Below, piece by piece: positions 37,525 through 45,551 of a stretch of DNA of 64,000 nucleotides. Source of the DNA: Streptomyces cinereus (GTDB lineage Bacteria; Pseudomonadota; Gammaproteobacteria; Pseudomonadales; Moraxellaceae); the NCBI GenBank assembly GCA_014647715.1, contig BMPS01000008.1:1-64000 (forward strand), given 5' to 3'. The notes under the pieces were generated by a model that had not been told where the DNA came from, did not search any database, and saw only the letters and a program-made list of their open reading frames with translations. The position numbers were made by a program, and so were the translations under genes. Numbering within the stretch: the first letter of the stretch is position 1; each line of letters starts with the position of its first letter.

Positions 37525-39462
37525 ATGCGTTATACCTGTCAGACATCACCACGTTTTATCAAAAAGCCATTTTTTAATATCCATCCAATCACGCAAAGCG
37601 TTTTGGTGATTATTGGCATGTCCATGACTGGTGTTAGCGCTCATGCAGCGACTAGCGAAGCTGCGAATGGCGAAGCTGAAACGACTTTGCCGAGTCTTAC
37701 CTTTACCACCACGGCAACCAAAACGCCGACGCTTATCAAGAATACCATCGCTCAAACCACTGTGATTGATGAAGAACAATTACAACGTTATCGCGGTCAA
37801 AGCGTGATAGATGTACTTCGTGGACAAGGTGGCATATATGTTACTCAAAATGGTGGGGATGGTGCGAGCAGTGGTGTCAGATTGCGTGGTTACTCCAATA
37901 GTCAAGTCTTAGTATTAATCGATGGGATTCGTTACAGCTCTGCAACCGCAGGTGGAGCAGCATTATCGCTATTACCAGTCGACCAAATCGATAGAATAGA
38001 AATAGTTTATGGTGCTTCTGGCTCAAGTCTTTATGGCTCAGATGCGATGGGCGGCGTGATTCAAATTTTTACCAAAGGTCAAAATGCTCAACAATCAAAT
38101 ATAGCCTTGACCTTAGGTGCAGGTTCAGAGGACAGCTATAAAGGTCAAATTACAGGACAACTGGTTAATTCTGCAACGACTTTAAGCCTTTCTACGGGTT
38201 ATGAAAAAACTGATGGCATTGATGCGACGAAACCTTACGCTCAGTTCGGCATACATCATGCTGACAAAGACGGTTTTGAGTCCAAAAACGCAAGTTTGGT
38301 CGCCAAGCATAAAGTCAATGACAATGTTGAAATTGGAGCAACAGGATTATTTGCAAAATCCACTACAGATATTGATAGTGGTTCAGAAGTACCAAACGCG
38401 TATGCTGACCAAAAAAACGCGGCTGTCTCAGCTTTTGCCGATTATCAACAAGATAAACTGTCTGCCAATATTAAATATGGTCAAAGTTATGATAAATCTA
38501 CCACGTATGATGGTGCAGATTGGCAAACAGGTCGCCTAGACGATGTAATCAATACGACTCAGAAACAAGTAACCATACAGCTTGGCTATCAGTTGCCACT
38601 CGGTAAGCTTATCGGTGGTTATGAGAATTTAAAACAGGAAGTTGATAGCTCTAAAGATTATGACGTGACTCACCGCACTATCAACAGTGAGTTTTTGGGA
38701 TATCAGCTCGCTCAAGATAAATATGATGTGCAATTAAATGTGCGTCACGATGATAACTCACAATTTGATAGCAAAACCACTTACAATGTGGGCGGTGCGT
38801 ATCGTCTTAGCCCCAACACTCGCATTGGTGCATCATACGCAACCAATTTTCGTGCCCCCACATTCAACGATTTGTATTGGCCAGGTTCAGAAAATCCCAA
38901 CTTAAAACCTGAAACCAGCAAAAATGCAGAAATCTTTATTGAAAACAGCAATCATCATCAACACACACGCGTAACAGCCTACCAATCTAAATTTACCGAT
39001 AAATTAGCTTGGGTAACCACCGACCCACTTACTTATGCAGGTCAAATGCAAAATATAGATAAAGCGGATATTAACGGTATTTCGTTAACCAGTGACTGGC
39101 AGTTAAATAATACTTTATTTGGTCTAGGTTATGATTATCTAGATACTGAAGATAAAAAAACGGGCAAAGAATTAATTTATCAACCCAAAAACAAAGGTAT
39201 TGTTTACCTAGGCTATCAACAGCCAAAATATGACATTCGAACGGAGCTACAACACGTCGGAGAGCGTTATCGTGATGCCAACAATTCACAAACTCTAGAC
39301 AGCTACACCTTGTTGAACCTGACTGGGAATTATTATGTCAGTCCCAACCTAACCATTAGCAGTCGTCTTAACAACCTCACCGATAAAGATTATGAGACCG
39401 TTTATGGCTACCGCCAAAAAGGCATTAATTCATTCGTCTCCCTAACCTACCAATGGTTCTAA
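37525..39462 (+). CDS. TonB-dependent outer-membrane receptor, BtuB-like
   Basis: A 645-residue receptor. A signal peptide ends near ...GVSAHAA. A TonB box-like stretch (SLTFTTTATKTP) leads into the plug domain (TVIDEEQLQRYRGQSVIDVLRGQGGIYV; GSSLYGSDAMGGVIQIFTKG) and a 22-strand barrel closing with Phe (TYQWF). The overall layout and length match BtuB (cobalamin uptake), the likeliest substrate, though other corrinoids or chelates are possible. The ATG at 37525 is taken; a TTG at 37513 is in frame. No cobalamin riboswitch fits in the 150-base leader, unlike many btuB genes. A terminator follows. Confidence 0.85.
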   Translation: MRYTCQTSPRFIKKPFFNIHPITQSVLVIIGMSMTGVSAHAATSEAANGEAETTLPSLTFTTTATKTPTLIKNTIAQTTVIDEEQLQRYRGQSVIDVLRGQGGIYVTQNGGDGASSGVRLRGYSNSQVLVLIDGIRYSSATAGGAALSLLPVDQIDRIEIVYGASGSSLYGSDAMGGVIQIFTKGQNAQQSNIALTLGAGSEDSYKGQITGQLVNSATTLSLSTGYEKTDGIDATKPYAQFGIHHADKDGFESKNASLVAKHKVNDNVEIGATGLFAKSTTDIDSGSEVPNAYADQKNAAVSAFADYQQDKLSANIKYGQSYDKSTTYDGADWQTGRLDDVINTTQKQVTIQLGYQLPLGKLIGGYENLKQEVDSSKDYDVTHRTINSEFLGYQLAQDKYDVQLNVRHDDNSQFDSKTTYNVGGAYRLSPNTRIGASYATNFRAPTFNDLYWPGSENPNLKPETSKNAEIFIENSNHHQHTRVTAYQSKFTDKLAWVTTDPLTYAGQMQNIDKADINGISLTSDWQLNNTLFGLGYDYLDTEDKKTGKELIYQPKNKGIVYLGYQQPKYDIRTELQHVGERYRDANNSQTLDSYTLLNLTGNYYVSPNLTISSRLNNLTDKDYETVYGYRQKGINSFVSLTYQWF

Positions 39463-39483
39463 TTTTTATATCTAAAGTACATC

Positions 39484-39512
39484 AAAGGGCATAGATTTTA
39501 TGCCCTTTTTTT
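39484..39512 (+). terminator. Rho-independent terminator of the receptor gene
   Basis: AAAGGGCAT-AGATTTT-ATGCCCTTT followed by T. Confidence 0.88.
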
Positions 39513-39758
39513 ATATGTCTTTTTTATACTTCTTTTTTTAGCAATTACGTTTTAACTTTTGCACTATTTTGGTTCAAAATATATGATACTACAATCAACC
39601 CGTTGCTATAAATGAGGGATTTTTTTATATTCAATAACTGATTTGATACCCATCGTTCCATTATTTATCTGTTGTGAAAATAATCCAAAAATTATTCAAT
39701 AGTTTGTTGGCATTTAAATTGCACTTTAACCATTGCTCAAATTTGTGGTAGTTATCCA

Positions 39759-41015
39759 ATGACCCATCCTACTTTTTTACCTAGTCTTGAATCCAACCAG
39801 AACCTGTTTGAGGACATGTTCAATAACCTATTATCGGGATTAATTGTCGCTGACAGCAACTATGAGTGCGTCTATATCAACGCGACGGCAGAGCAGATTT
39901 TGTCAGTCAGCCAGCAGCATTTACTTCATAAAAATGTTATCGATATTTTAACCCCCGCAAACTATGAAAAATTACTAACGCAAGCATCAGAGCAATCATC
40001 CACGGATGATGACCCGATAACCCATAAAAAAACCAAAGCACAGGTTAAATTGGCGCTGCAAAACCAATTTGAACATACTAAAAAAATGTACCAAGCCTTT
40101 ATCCATCATGATTGCACCATTTTGGGGCTAAGCACTCAAGGGATTGGTGCACCATTATTGGTCGATTATGGGGTTTCCCCATTAGAAACCGCTGCGGGTT
40201 TTTTCTATTTGATCGAAATTTGGGCAAAAGATCGCGAAAGTCGTATTCAACAAGAACAATATCAAAATCACCAACATTTGATAACCCGCCAAATGATTCG
40301 CAGTATGGCACACGAGGTCAAAAACCCTTTAGCCGGCATCCTTGGGGCAAGCCAGCTGCTTGAGAAGAATTTTAATCAAATCATGAAATCTGATGGGATT
40401 GTCCGCTATATTAACGACACCCAGGCGCAAAAGGTCGCTAATTATCTCAGTATCATCATGGATGAGACCAGACGACTCAACAATTTGGTGACCCAATTGC
40501 TGGGCGCGCCCAATTTGCCCAACTGGCAAGTAATCAACGTGCATGAGCCCCTGCAGCATGTACTAACGTTGGCAGAGATACAAAACCCCAATATTAGTCT
40601 AGTCAGAGACTTTGATTTATCGTTACCAGAAATCACCGCTGATAAAGACCAGCTGGTACAAGTATTTATGAATATCGTCAATAATGCGATACAAGCGCTC
40701 AATGAAAACGACATTGTGTCACCTAGCATCACGGTAAAGACCCGTATTCAGCACCAACAAACCATTGGTGATATACGACATAAAAGCGTATTGCGGGTTG
40801 ATTTTATTGATAATGGCTTGGGCATTGATAGTGAGTTGTTACCGCAAATTTTTTATCCTTTGGTCACAGGACGCGCCAATGGTACGGGGTTGGGACTGGC
40901 ACTTGCTCATGACATTATTCAGCGCCATCAAGGGCAAATCAGTGTGACCTCTCAGCCAGGTGAAACCCTATTTACGATTTTTTTACCTTGGCAAATTCGG
41001 CAAATAACCAAATAA
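39759..41015 (+). CDS. glnL: Nitrogen regulation sensor kinase NtrB
   Basis: A 418-residue cytosolic histidine kinase of the NtrB family, which phosphorylates or dephosphorylates NtrC in response to PII. An N-terminal PAS domain (about 15-75, NLLSGLIVADSNYECVYINATAEQIL) precedes the H-box MAHEVKNPLAGILGASQLL, the N-box VFMNIVNNAIQAL, and the G1/G2 boxes (DNGLGID, GTGLGLALAHDIIQRHQG). A 30-residue polar insert lies after the PAS domain (SSTDDDPITHKKTKAQ). It is 99 bases upstream of glnG. An 8-bp tandem repeat (AAATAACC) runs across its stop codon. Confidence 0.93.
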   Translation: MTHPTFLPSLESNQNLFEDMFNNLLSGLIVADSNYECVYINATAEQILSVSQQHLLHKNVIDILTPANYEKLLTQASEQSSTDDDPITHKKTKAQVKLALQNQFEHTKKMYQAFIHHDCTILGLSTQGIGAPLLVDYGVSPLETAAGFFYLIEIWAKDRESRIQQEQYQNHQHLITRQMIRSMAHEVKNPLAGILGASQLLEKNFNQIMKSDGIVRYINDTQAQKVANYLSIIMDETRRLNNLVTQLLGAPNLPNWQVINVHEPLQHVLTLAEIQNPNISLVRDFDLSLPEITADKDQLVQVFMNIVNNAIQALNENDIVSPSITVKTRIQHQQTIGDIRHKSVLRVDFIDNGLGIDSELLPQIFYPLVTGRANGTGLGLALAHDIIQRHQGQISVTSQPGETLFTIFLPWQIRQITK

Positions 41016-41021
41016 CCAAAT
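41002..41021. repeat. 8-bp tandem repeat across the glnL stop codon
   Basis: AAATAACC occurs at 41002-41009 and 41010-41017 with a partial copy after. The stop TAA (41013-41015) lies in the second unit. Confidence 0.8.
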
Positions 41022-41114
41022 GATAGTTTCACCCTTAACCCTGATACAGCACAGCATCATGACTGATCGGCTATGAATTTTTAAATACTACAGTTTCCCA
41101 TATAGGGTTTTTAT

Positions 41115-42908
41115 ATGACTTATACCAATAATAAAACGCCAACCACCGAGCCTATTGTTTGGGTCATCGATGACGACCAAGCGTTACGTATGATTTTGGA
41201 AGATACGCTGACAGATAGTGGATTTCAAGTGCAAACCTTTGGCAATGCGCAATCGGCGTGGCGGCTACTACAAGATAGCGAGCAAGACAGCCAAGCGAAG
41301 AGTGACAATAACAATAGTGGCTCCTTGCCAAGCGTCATCGTCACCGATATTCGAATGCCGATGATGAACGGCTTGGACTTTAGCAGTAAAATCAAACAAG
41401 CCTTTGCACAAATTCCTGTCATCATCATGACCGCGCATGCCGATGTGCAATCTGCGGTGGATAGCTATCAATCAGGCGCGTTTGATTACTTACCCAAGCC
41501 GTTTGAGTTAGATGATGCCATTGCCATGGTGAAAAAAGCTTGCCTGCAAAGCCAGTCAAACCAAACACAAAAGCGCATTAAGCCTGAGAACTACAACGAC
41601 TCTCTGATTCGTGATGCACAGCAGCCGCCAACTGAACACGTGACAGCCGAGCCAGAAAAAGCCCCCACCAACCCATCGGGCATCATCGGGCAATCGATTG
41701 CCATGCAAAAAGTATTTCGGGCAATTGGTCGCCTGTCGCATATGCCGATGACAGTCCTCATCACCGGCGAATCAGGGACGGGTAAAGAGCTGATTGCCAG
41801 TGCCTTACACGAACATTCGCCACGCAAATCCAAACCGTTTATCGCGCTCAATATGGCGGCGATTCCGCATGATTTGATTGAAGCTGAACTATTTGGTCAT
41901 GAAAAAGGCGCGTTTACAGGTGCGACTACCACGCGCCAAGGGCGTTTTGAGCAGGCGCATGGCGGCACTTTATTTTTGGATGAAATCGGCGATATGCCTT
42001 TACCGACCCAGACGCGTTTGCTGCGCGTCTTGGCAAATGGTGAGTTTTACCGTGTCGGTGGTCTCAAACCCATTAAAGTCGATGTACGTATCATCGCAGC
42101 CACCCATCAAAACTTAGAAACCCTTGTGCAGCAAGGCAAGTTTCGTGAAGATTTGTTTTATCGGCTCAATGTCATTCGACTGGCGCTACCTTCCCTACGT
42201 GAGCGCCGCGAAGACATTCCGCTGTTAATCGATTTTTTTATGCAAAATATTGCCAAAAGCATGCATACCCCCACCAAAACCATCACGCCGTCTGCCATGC
42301 ATATTTTGCAAAGCTATCCTTGGCAAGGCAACGTGCGTCAACTTGAAAATACCTGCCGCTGGCTCAGTGTGATGACAACAGGGCAAACCATTCAGCCCAA
42401 TGATTTGCCACCCGAGATTTTACAAGCGTTTGAATCGCAAGAGAGCATGGTTGTAACTACACGTGAGCCCAATACACATAAAACACATAAGACACATAAC
42501 TATCAGCCCGACACTCAGTTTGAGGCACCTGCGAGCGAACATCCGTCATCTTTGCCAGCTCCCAGTAACAGCCCCAGTGCTAGTTCTAATCTCAGTCCTC
42601 ATTCGAGTGAGCTGCCAACGCCTTTGCCCGCTACGACGGTCATACCGACCTTGCACGCCTCACAAACTGGCGCAACTGCAGATTGGATCACGCCGCTGCA
42701 AGTTTGGGCACAACAAGCACTGGCTGAAGGACAGTATGACATATTGCAAACCGCTTATCCGATGTTTGAGAAATGTTTGCTCGAAGTGGCACTTGCTCAT
42801 ACTGCTCAGCATAAAGGACAAGCGGCTGACCTACTCGGTTGGGGGCGCAATACCGTGACCCGAAAATACCAGCAGTTGATTGAAGGCAGACCCGTTAAGC
42901 CATCATGA
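41115..42908 (+). CDS. glnG: Nitrogen regulation response regulator NtrC
   Basis: A 597-residue sigma-54 activator. The receiver domain (13-140) has Asp20/21, the phosphoacceptor Asp78 (VTDIRMP) and Lys128. It carries an extra polar loop at about 56-70. The AAA+ domain has Walker A GESGTGKE (218-225), the sigma-54-contacting GAFTGA (265-270) and FLDEIGDMPL. A Ser/Pro/Thr-rich linker of about 100 residues (445-540), with a THK repeat, precedes a Fis-type helix-turn-helix at the C terminus (KGQAADLLGWGRNTVTRKYQQL). NtrC is usually about 470 residues; the difference is the linker. Its stop overlaps the kinase start (ATGA). Confidence 0.95.
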   Translation: MTYTNNKTPTTEPIVWVIDDDQALRMILEDTLTDSGFQVQTFGNAQSAWRLLQDSEQDSQAKSDNNNSGSLPSVIVTDIRMPMMNGLDFSSKIKQAFAQIPVIIMTAHADVQSAVDSYQSGAFDYLPKPFELDDAIAMVKKACLQSQSNQTQKRIKPENYNDSLIRDAQQPPTEHVTAEPEKAPTNPSGIIGQSIAMQKVFRAIGRLSHMPMTVLITGESGTGKELIASALHEHSPRKSKPFIALNMAAIPHDLIEAELFGHEKGAFTGATTTRQGRFEQAHGGTLFLDEIGDMPLPTQTRLLRVLANGEFYRVGGLKPIKVDVRIIAATHQNLETLVQQGKFREDLFYRLNVIRLALPSLRERREDIPLLIDFFMQNIAKSMHTPTKTITPSAMHILQSYPWQGNVRQLENTCRWLSVMTTGQTIQPNDLPPEILQAFESQESMVVTTREPNTHKTHKTHNYQPDTQFEAPASEHPSSLPAPSNSPSASSNLSPHSSELPTPLPATTVIPTLHASQTGATADWITPLQVWAQQALAEGQYDILQTAYPMFEKCLLEVALAHTAQHKGQAADLLGWGRNTVTRKYQQLIEGRPVKPS

Positions 42909-43861
42909 TTGAGACAAGGTCAACTCACCCAGCACTGGTTATCATAAAAAATGGCTGTCAGTCGGTCGTTACTGACCTACAGCCACTATCACCTTCAAAT
43001 CCACTCAACTATACCCAGCTTTGGTACGGGGTATGGCATTCAACCCAATCGCCGCCTACTGCCGTTGTGGTTAAACAATTACTACCTCACTTTAACGCAA
43101 CCAATTTCGCCCATTTTGAGCAAGAAATCAACGCTCTTCATCATTGCCAAAGCCTAGCGATTGACAGCACCCATGCGACAAGCGGCATTCCCACGCTGTA
43201 TGCTTCAAACCTTCTACCCGACACCCTCATCTTTGACCAACAGCAGCCGCAGCAATCTGTTAGTCCCTGTCTGGTCATGTCCTATCATCCAGGCGAGACG
43301 TTAAAATCCTTGATGTATGCGAATGCTAAATTGCCACTACTCAATCTTCAGCAAAAAATGACCATTTTTTTACATAGTTGCCAAGTGGTCAACCGTTTAC
43401 ATCAATTCGGGCTGATGCATTTGGATCTCAAACCCGCCAACTTTATTGTAAAACCCAATCTTGAGGTGGTGTTAATTGATTTTGGTCTTAGCGATGCTAT
43501 GGGAAAAAATGACTCACTCATTAACCGAAAATCTCACACTGCTGGTACACCTGCCTATATGAGCCCTGAGCAATTCACAGGACAGCCTGTTGACAAGTTT
43601 AGCGACTACTATAGTTTGGGGGTGGTATGGTACGAATTATTGATGGGTTATCTGCCTTTTATGGCAGATGATTATCGTGGTTGGGCAATCGCGCATTGCC
43701 AACAGCCTGTGCCTTTTTTATGTCCAAATCATCAGCTATCAGAATTTGCTTGCCAAGCTTGTCAGCCTTTTATCGATAAACTGCTGGCAAAACGCGTGGA
43801 AAACCGTATTAATGACTTGGCAAGTATTATAAATGCGCTAAAAATTTTACTTAACCAATAA
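42905..43861 (+). CDS. Hanks-type serine/threonine protein kinase
   Basis: A 318-residue cytosolic protein kinase. VAIK-type Lys57 (VVVKQL), a helix-C Glu near 72-74, the catalytic loop HLDLKPANF (Asp174, Asn179), DFG at 192-194 and a TAGTPAYMSPEQ activation segment are all present. The Arg of the HRD motif is replaced by Leu, so it is a non-RD kinase and may not need activation-loop phosphorylation. It has no membrane helix or sensor domain. The ATG overlaps the glnG stop by 4 bases (ATGA), which implies translational coupling with NtrC. Substrates are unknown, and a link to nitrogen control is inference from position. Confidence 0.9.
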   Translation: MIETRSTHPALVIIKNGCQSVVTDLQPLSPSNPLNYTQLWYGVWHSTQSPPTAVVVKQLLPHFNATNFAHFEQEINALHHCQSLAIDSTHATSGIPTLYASNLLPDTLIFDQQQPQQSVSPCLVMSYHPGETLKSLMYANAKLPLLNLQQKMTIFLHSCQVVNRLHQFGLMHLDLKPANFIVKPNLEVVLIDFGLSDAMGKNDSLINRKSHTAGTPAYMSPEQFTGQPVDKFSDYYSLGVVWYELLMGYLPFMADDYRGWAIAHCQQPVPFLCPNHQLSEFACQACQPFIDKLLAKRVENRINDLASIINALKILLNQ

Positions 43862-43888
43862 AAAATGCGATTTTTTAAAAAAAACCCC

Positions 43889-43916
43889 TTGCCAAAGCGA
43901 AAATTTTCTATATAAT
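43889..43916 (+). promoter_or_regulatory. Promoter of tRNA-Leu
   Basis: TTGCCA (43889-43894) and a consensus TATAAT (43911-43916), 16 bases apart, lie about 57 bases before the mature tRNA 5' end. Confidence 0.8.
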
Positions 43917-43972
43917 AGCCAACCACAAAGACACTGATACAAATATTGAGTCAACACTTTGAGGCAACTCAT

Positions 43973-44057
43973 GGGGCTGTGGCGAAATTGGTAGACGCAC
44001 TGGATTTAGGTTCCAGCGCCGCGAGGTGTAAGAGTTCGAGTCTCTTCAGCCCCACCA
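43973..44057 (+). tRNA. tRNA-Leu (anticodon UAG)
   Basis: The acceptor stem GGGGCTG/CAGCCCC, discriminator A and encoded CCA (44055-44057) bound an 85-base tRNA with a long variable arm. The anticodon stem CTGGA/TCCAG encloses the loop TTTAGGT, giving anticodon TAG, which reads CUN leucine codons. The T-arm has GTTCGAGTC. It is a single tRNA, with a promoter and terminator of its own. Confidence 0.97.
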
Positions 44058-44080
44058 CTCAAATCCGTATTAGTTAAATT

Positions 44081-44105
44081 AACCTGCCTCTCGCAGGTTT
44101 TTTTA
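44081..44105 (+). terminator. Rho-independent terminator of tRNA-Leu
   Basis: AACCTGC-CTCTC-GCAGGTT followed by T. Confidence 0.88.
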
Positions 44106-44140
44106 TGCCCAAAATTCCTGTCTATCTTATCTCACCATTG

Positions 44141-44280
44141 CTTACTGGCTAACAGTAAGCCAGTAAGCTGCTCACTATGTTGCTAAAAATTTTTTAACTG
44201 ATTGCCAACTAGCTACTTTTTAGCTTGCATCTAGTATTAACTGCCCCATCTTTATAGTTAGCTTGTTTACTGCTAACTAT
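44141..44280. repeat. Two strong hairpins upstream of the AAA ATPase gene
   Basis: CTTACTGGCT-aacagta-AGCCAGTAAG (44141-44167) is a 10-bp perfect stem. ATAGTTAGC-ttgtttact-GCTAACTAT (44254-44280) is a 9-bp perfect stem. Neither has a T tract. Weak TAGC/GCTA repeats lie between them. They may act in the leader of the ATPase gene or be insertion scars. Confidence 0.6.
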
Positions 44281-44318
44281 GTTAATTTTTCTACTGCCTT
44301 TTATAAGCCTGTATTCCT

Positions 44319-45470
44319 ATGAAAATTTTACAATCGCCCTATTATCAACCGCGAAAGCTGCTTAGCGCCTCCTCTGAGCCGCCCTATAGCGTTCAACTCA
44401 TTGAAGACAACCTCCAATACGCTAGCAAATATAACCCTTTTGAGTCGCTACTCGATGATATTTTCCCTGGGGTGCATGTTGGCAACCATGACATGGTAAT
44501 TCGCAAAGAGCAGCTTAAAGATTTTGAACGTTGCACCGATTTTACCACCGTCGCCTATTCGCATAAAAATAATACCTTGTATGAGCGTGAAGCGTGTTAT
44601 TTTCATCCCAAATATGAAGTGTTCATGCTCACCAATGAAGATTTATCCAATGACTATGACGAATACATCTTTGAATCAGGTCTGCTAAAAGTCGTCAGTA
44701 TTTATTATATTTCGACCAATCCGCATTCGGCGGCGAGTGTCAAAAACGTGTTTGATGAATACTTACAAAAGTATGTGTCGCAAGAGGCTAAAGTATCGAT
44801 TTTACTCAAAGAAGTCCATGGTTTTGTATTTAAAACCCATCGTATCAAGCCATTTCCCATCAATTTAGATACCATGTATCACGAGGATTTTCTGCCCGTG
44901 CATCAGCATATCAAAGAATCGCTCAATCACGATGGTAAAGGCGTGGTACTGTTGCATGGCGTGGCAGGTTCAGGTAAAACCAACTATATCAAATGGCTAA
45001 CCAGCCAAGTACCTAATAAAAAATTCATCTTTGTACCCACTACCATGATTGGGTATTTGACCAACCCTGAATTTATGTCACTATTGGTGGATAACAAAAA
45101 CTCGGTATTAGTGCTTGAAGACTGTGAAAACTACATTGCCGAGCGTAGCATTGATAACGCCAATACCGATGTGGTATCGGCGATTTTGAACATTGCTGAT
45201 GGTATGCTGTCGGATGTGTTGGAGTGCCAGTTTATCTGTACCTTTAACTCCGATATCTCAAAAATTGATCCCGCGCTGCTGCGTAAAGGTCGATTGATAG
45301 CTGAGTATAAATTCAAAGAACTATCAGTTGAAAAATCCAACGCGTTTTTGGCATCGATTGATAAAGCTATCACCGTCAATAAACCGCACTCATTGGCAGA
45401 GTTAACCAACATGGATCATCTGTCCTATCGAGAGAAACCAGCAGAAAAACCCAAATTTGGTTTTGTGTAA
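44319..45470 (+). CDS. AAA-family ATPase, orphan
   Basis: A 383-residue protein. Residues 1-200 are an unclassified alpha/beta region with many Tyr and acidic residues. Residues 200-345 form a single AAA domain: Walker A GVAGSGKT (214-221), Walker B VLVLEDCE (263-270), sensor-1 Asn310 (CTFNSD) and a likely Arg finger in LLRKGRL (322-325). The layout recalls BCS1-like ATPases that remodel single proteins, with no membrane helix. No substrate gene is beside it. A short two-way terminator closes it. The domain is certain; the function is unknown. Confidence 0.8.
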   Translation: MKILQSPYYQPRKLLSASSEPPYSVQLIEDNLQYASKYNPFESLLDDIFPGVHVGNHDMVIRKEQLKDFERCTDFTTVAYSHKNNTLYEREACYFHPKYEVFMLTNEDLSNDYDEYIFESGLLKVVSIYYISTNPHSAASVKNVFDEYLQKYVSQEAKVSILLKEVHGFVFKTHRIKPFPINLDTMYHEDFLPVHQHIKESLNHDGKGVVLLHGVAGSGKTNYIKWLTSQVPNKKFIFVPTTMIGYLTNPEFMSLLVDNKNSVLVLEDCENYIAERSIDNANTDVVSAILNIADGMLSDVLECQFICTFNSDISKIDPALLRKGRLIAEYKFKELSVEKSNAFLASIDKAITVNKPHSLAELTNMDHLSYREKPAEKPKFGFV

Positions 45471-45508
45471 TTATTAAGCCTAATCATTAACTATAATCAT
45501 CAGGCATA

Positions 45509-45539
45509 AAAAAAAGGAGCTCAGTGGCTCCTTTTTTTA
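45509..45539. terminator. Bidirectional rho-independent terminator
   Basis: AGGAGC-TCAGTG-GCTCCT, flanked by an A run and a T run, lies between the convergent ATPase and clpA genes. Confidence 0.88.
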
Positions 45540-45551
45540 TACTAGATATTA

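Noticed and set aside
44141-44167. Second terminator of tRNA-Leu
   Set aside because: Strong stem but no T tract; a normal terminator already lies at 44081.
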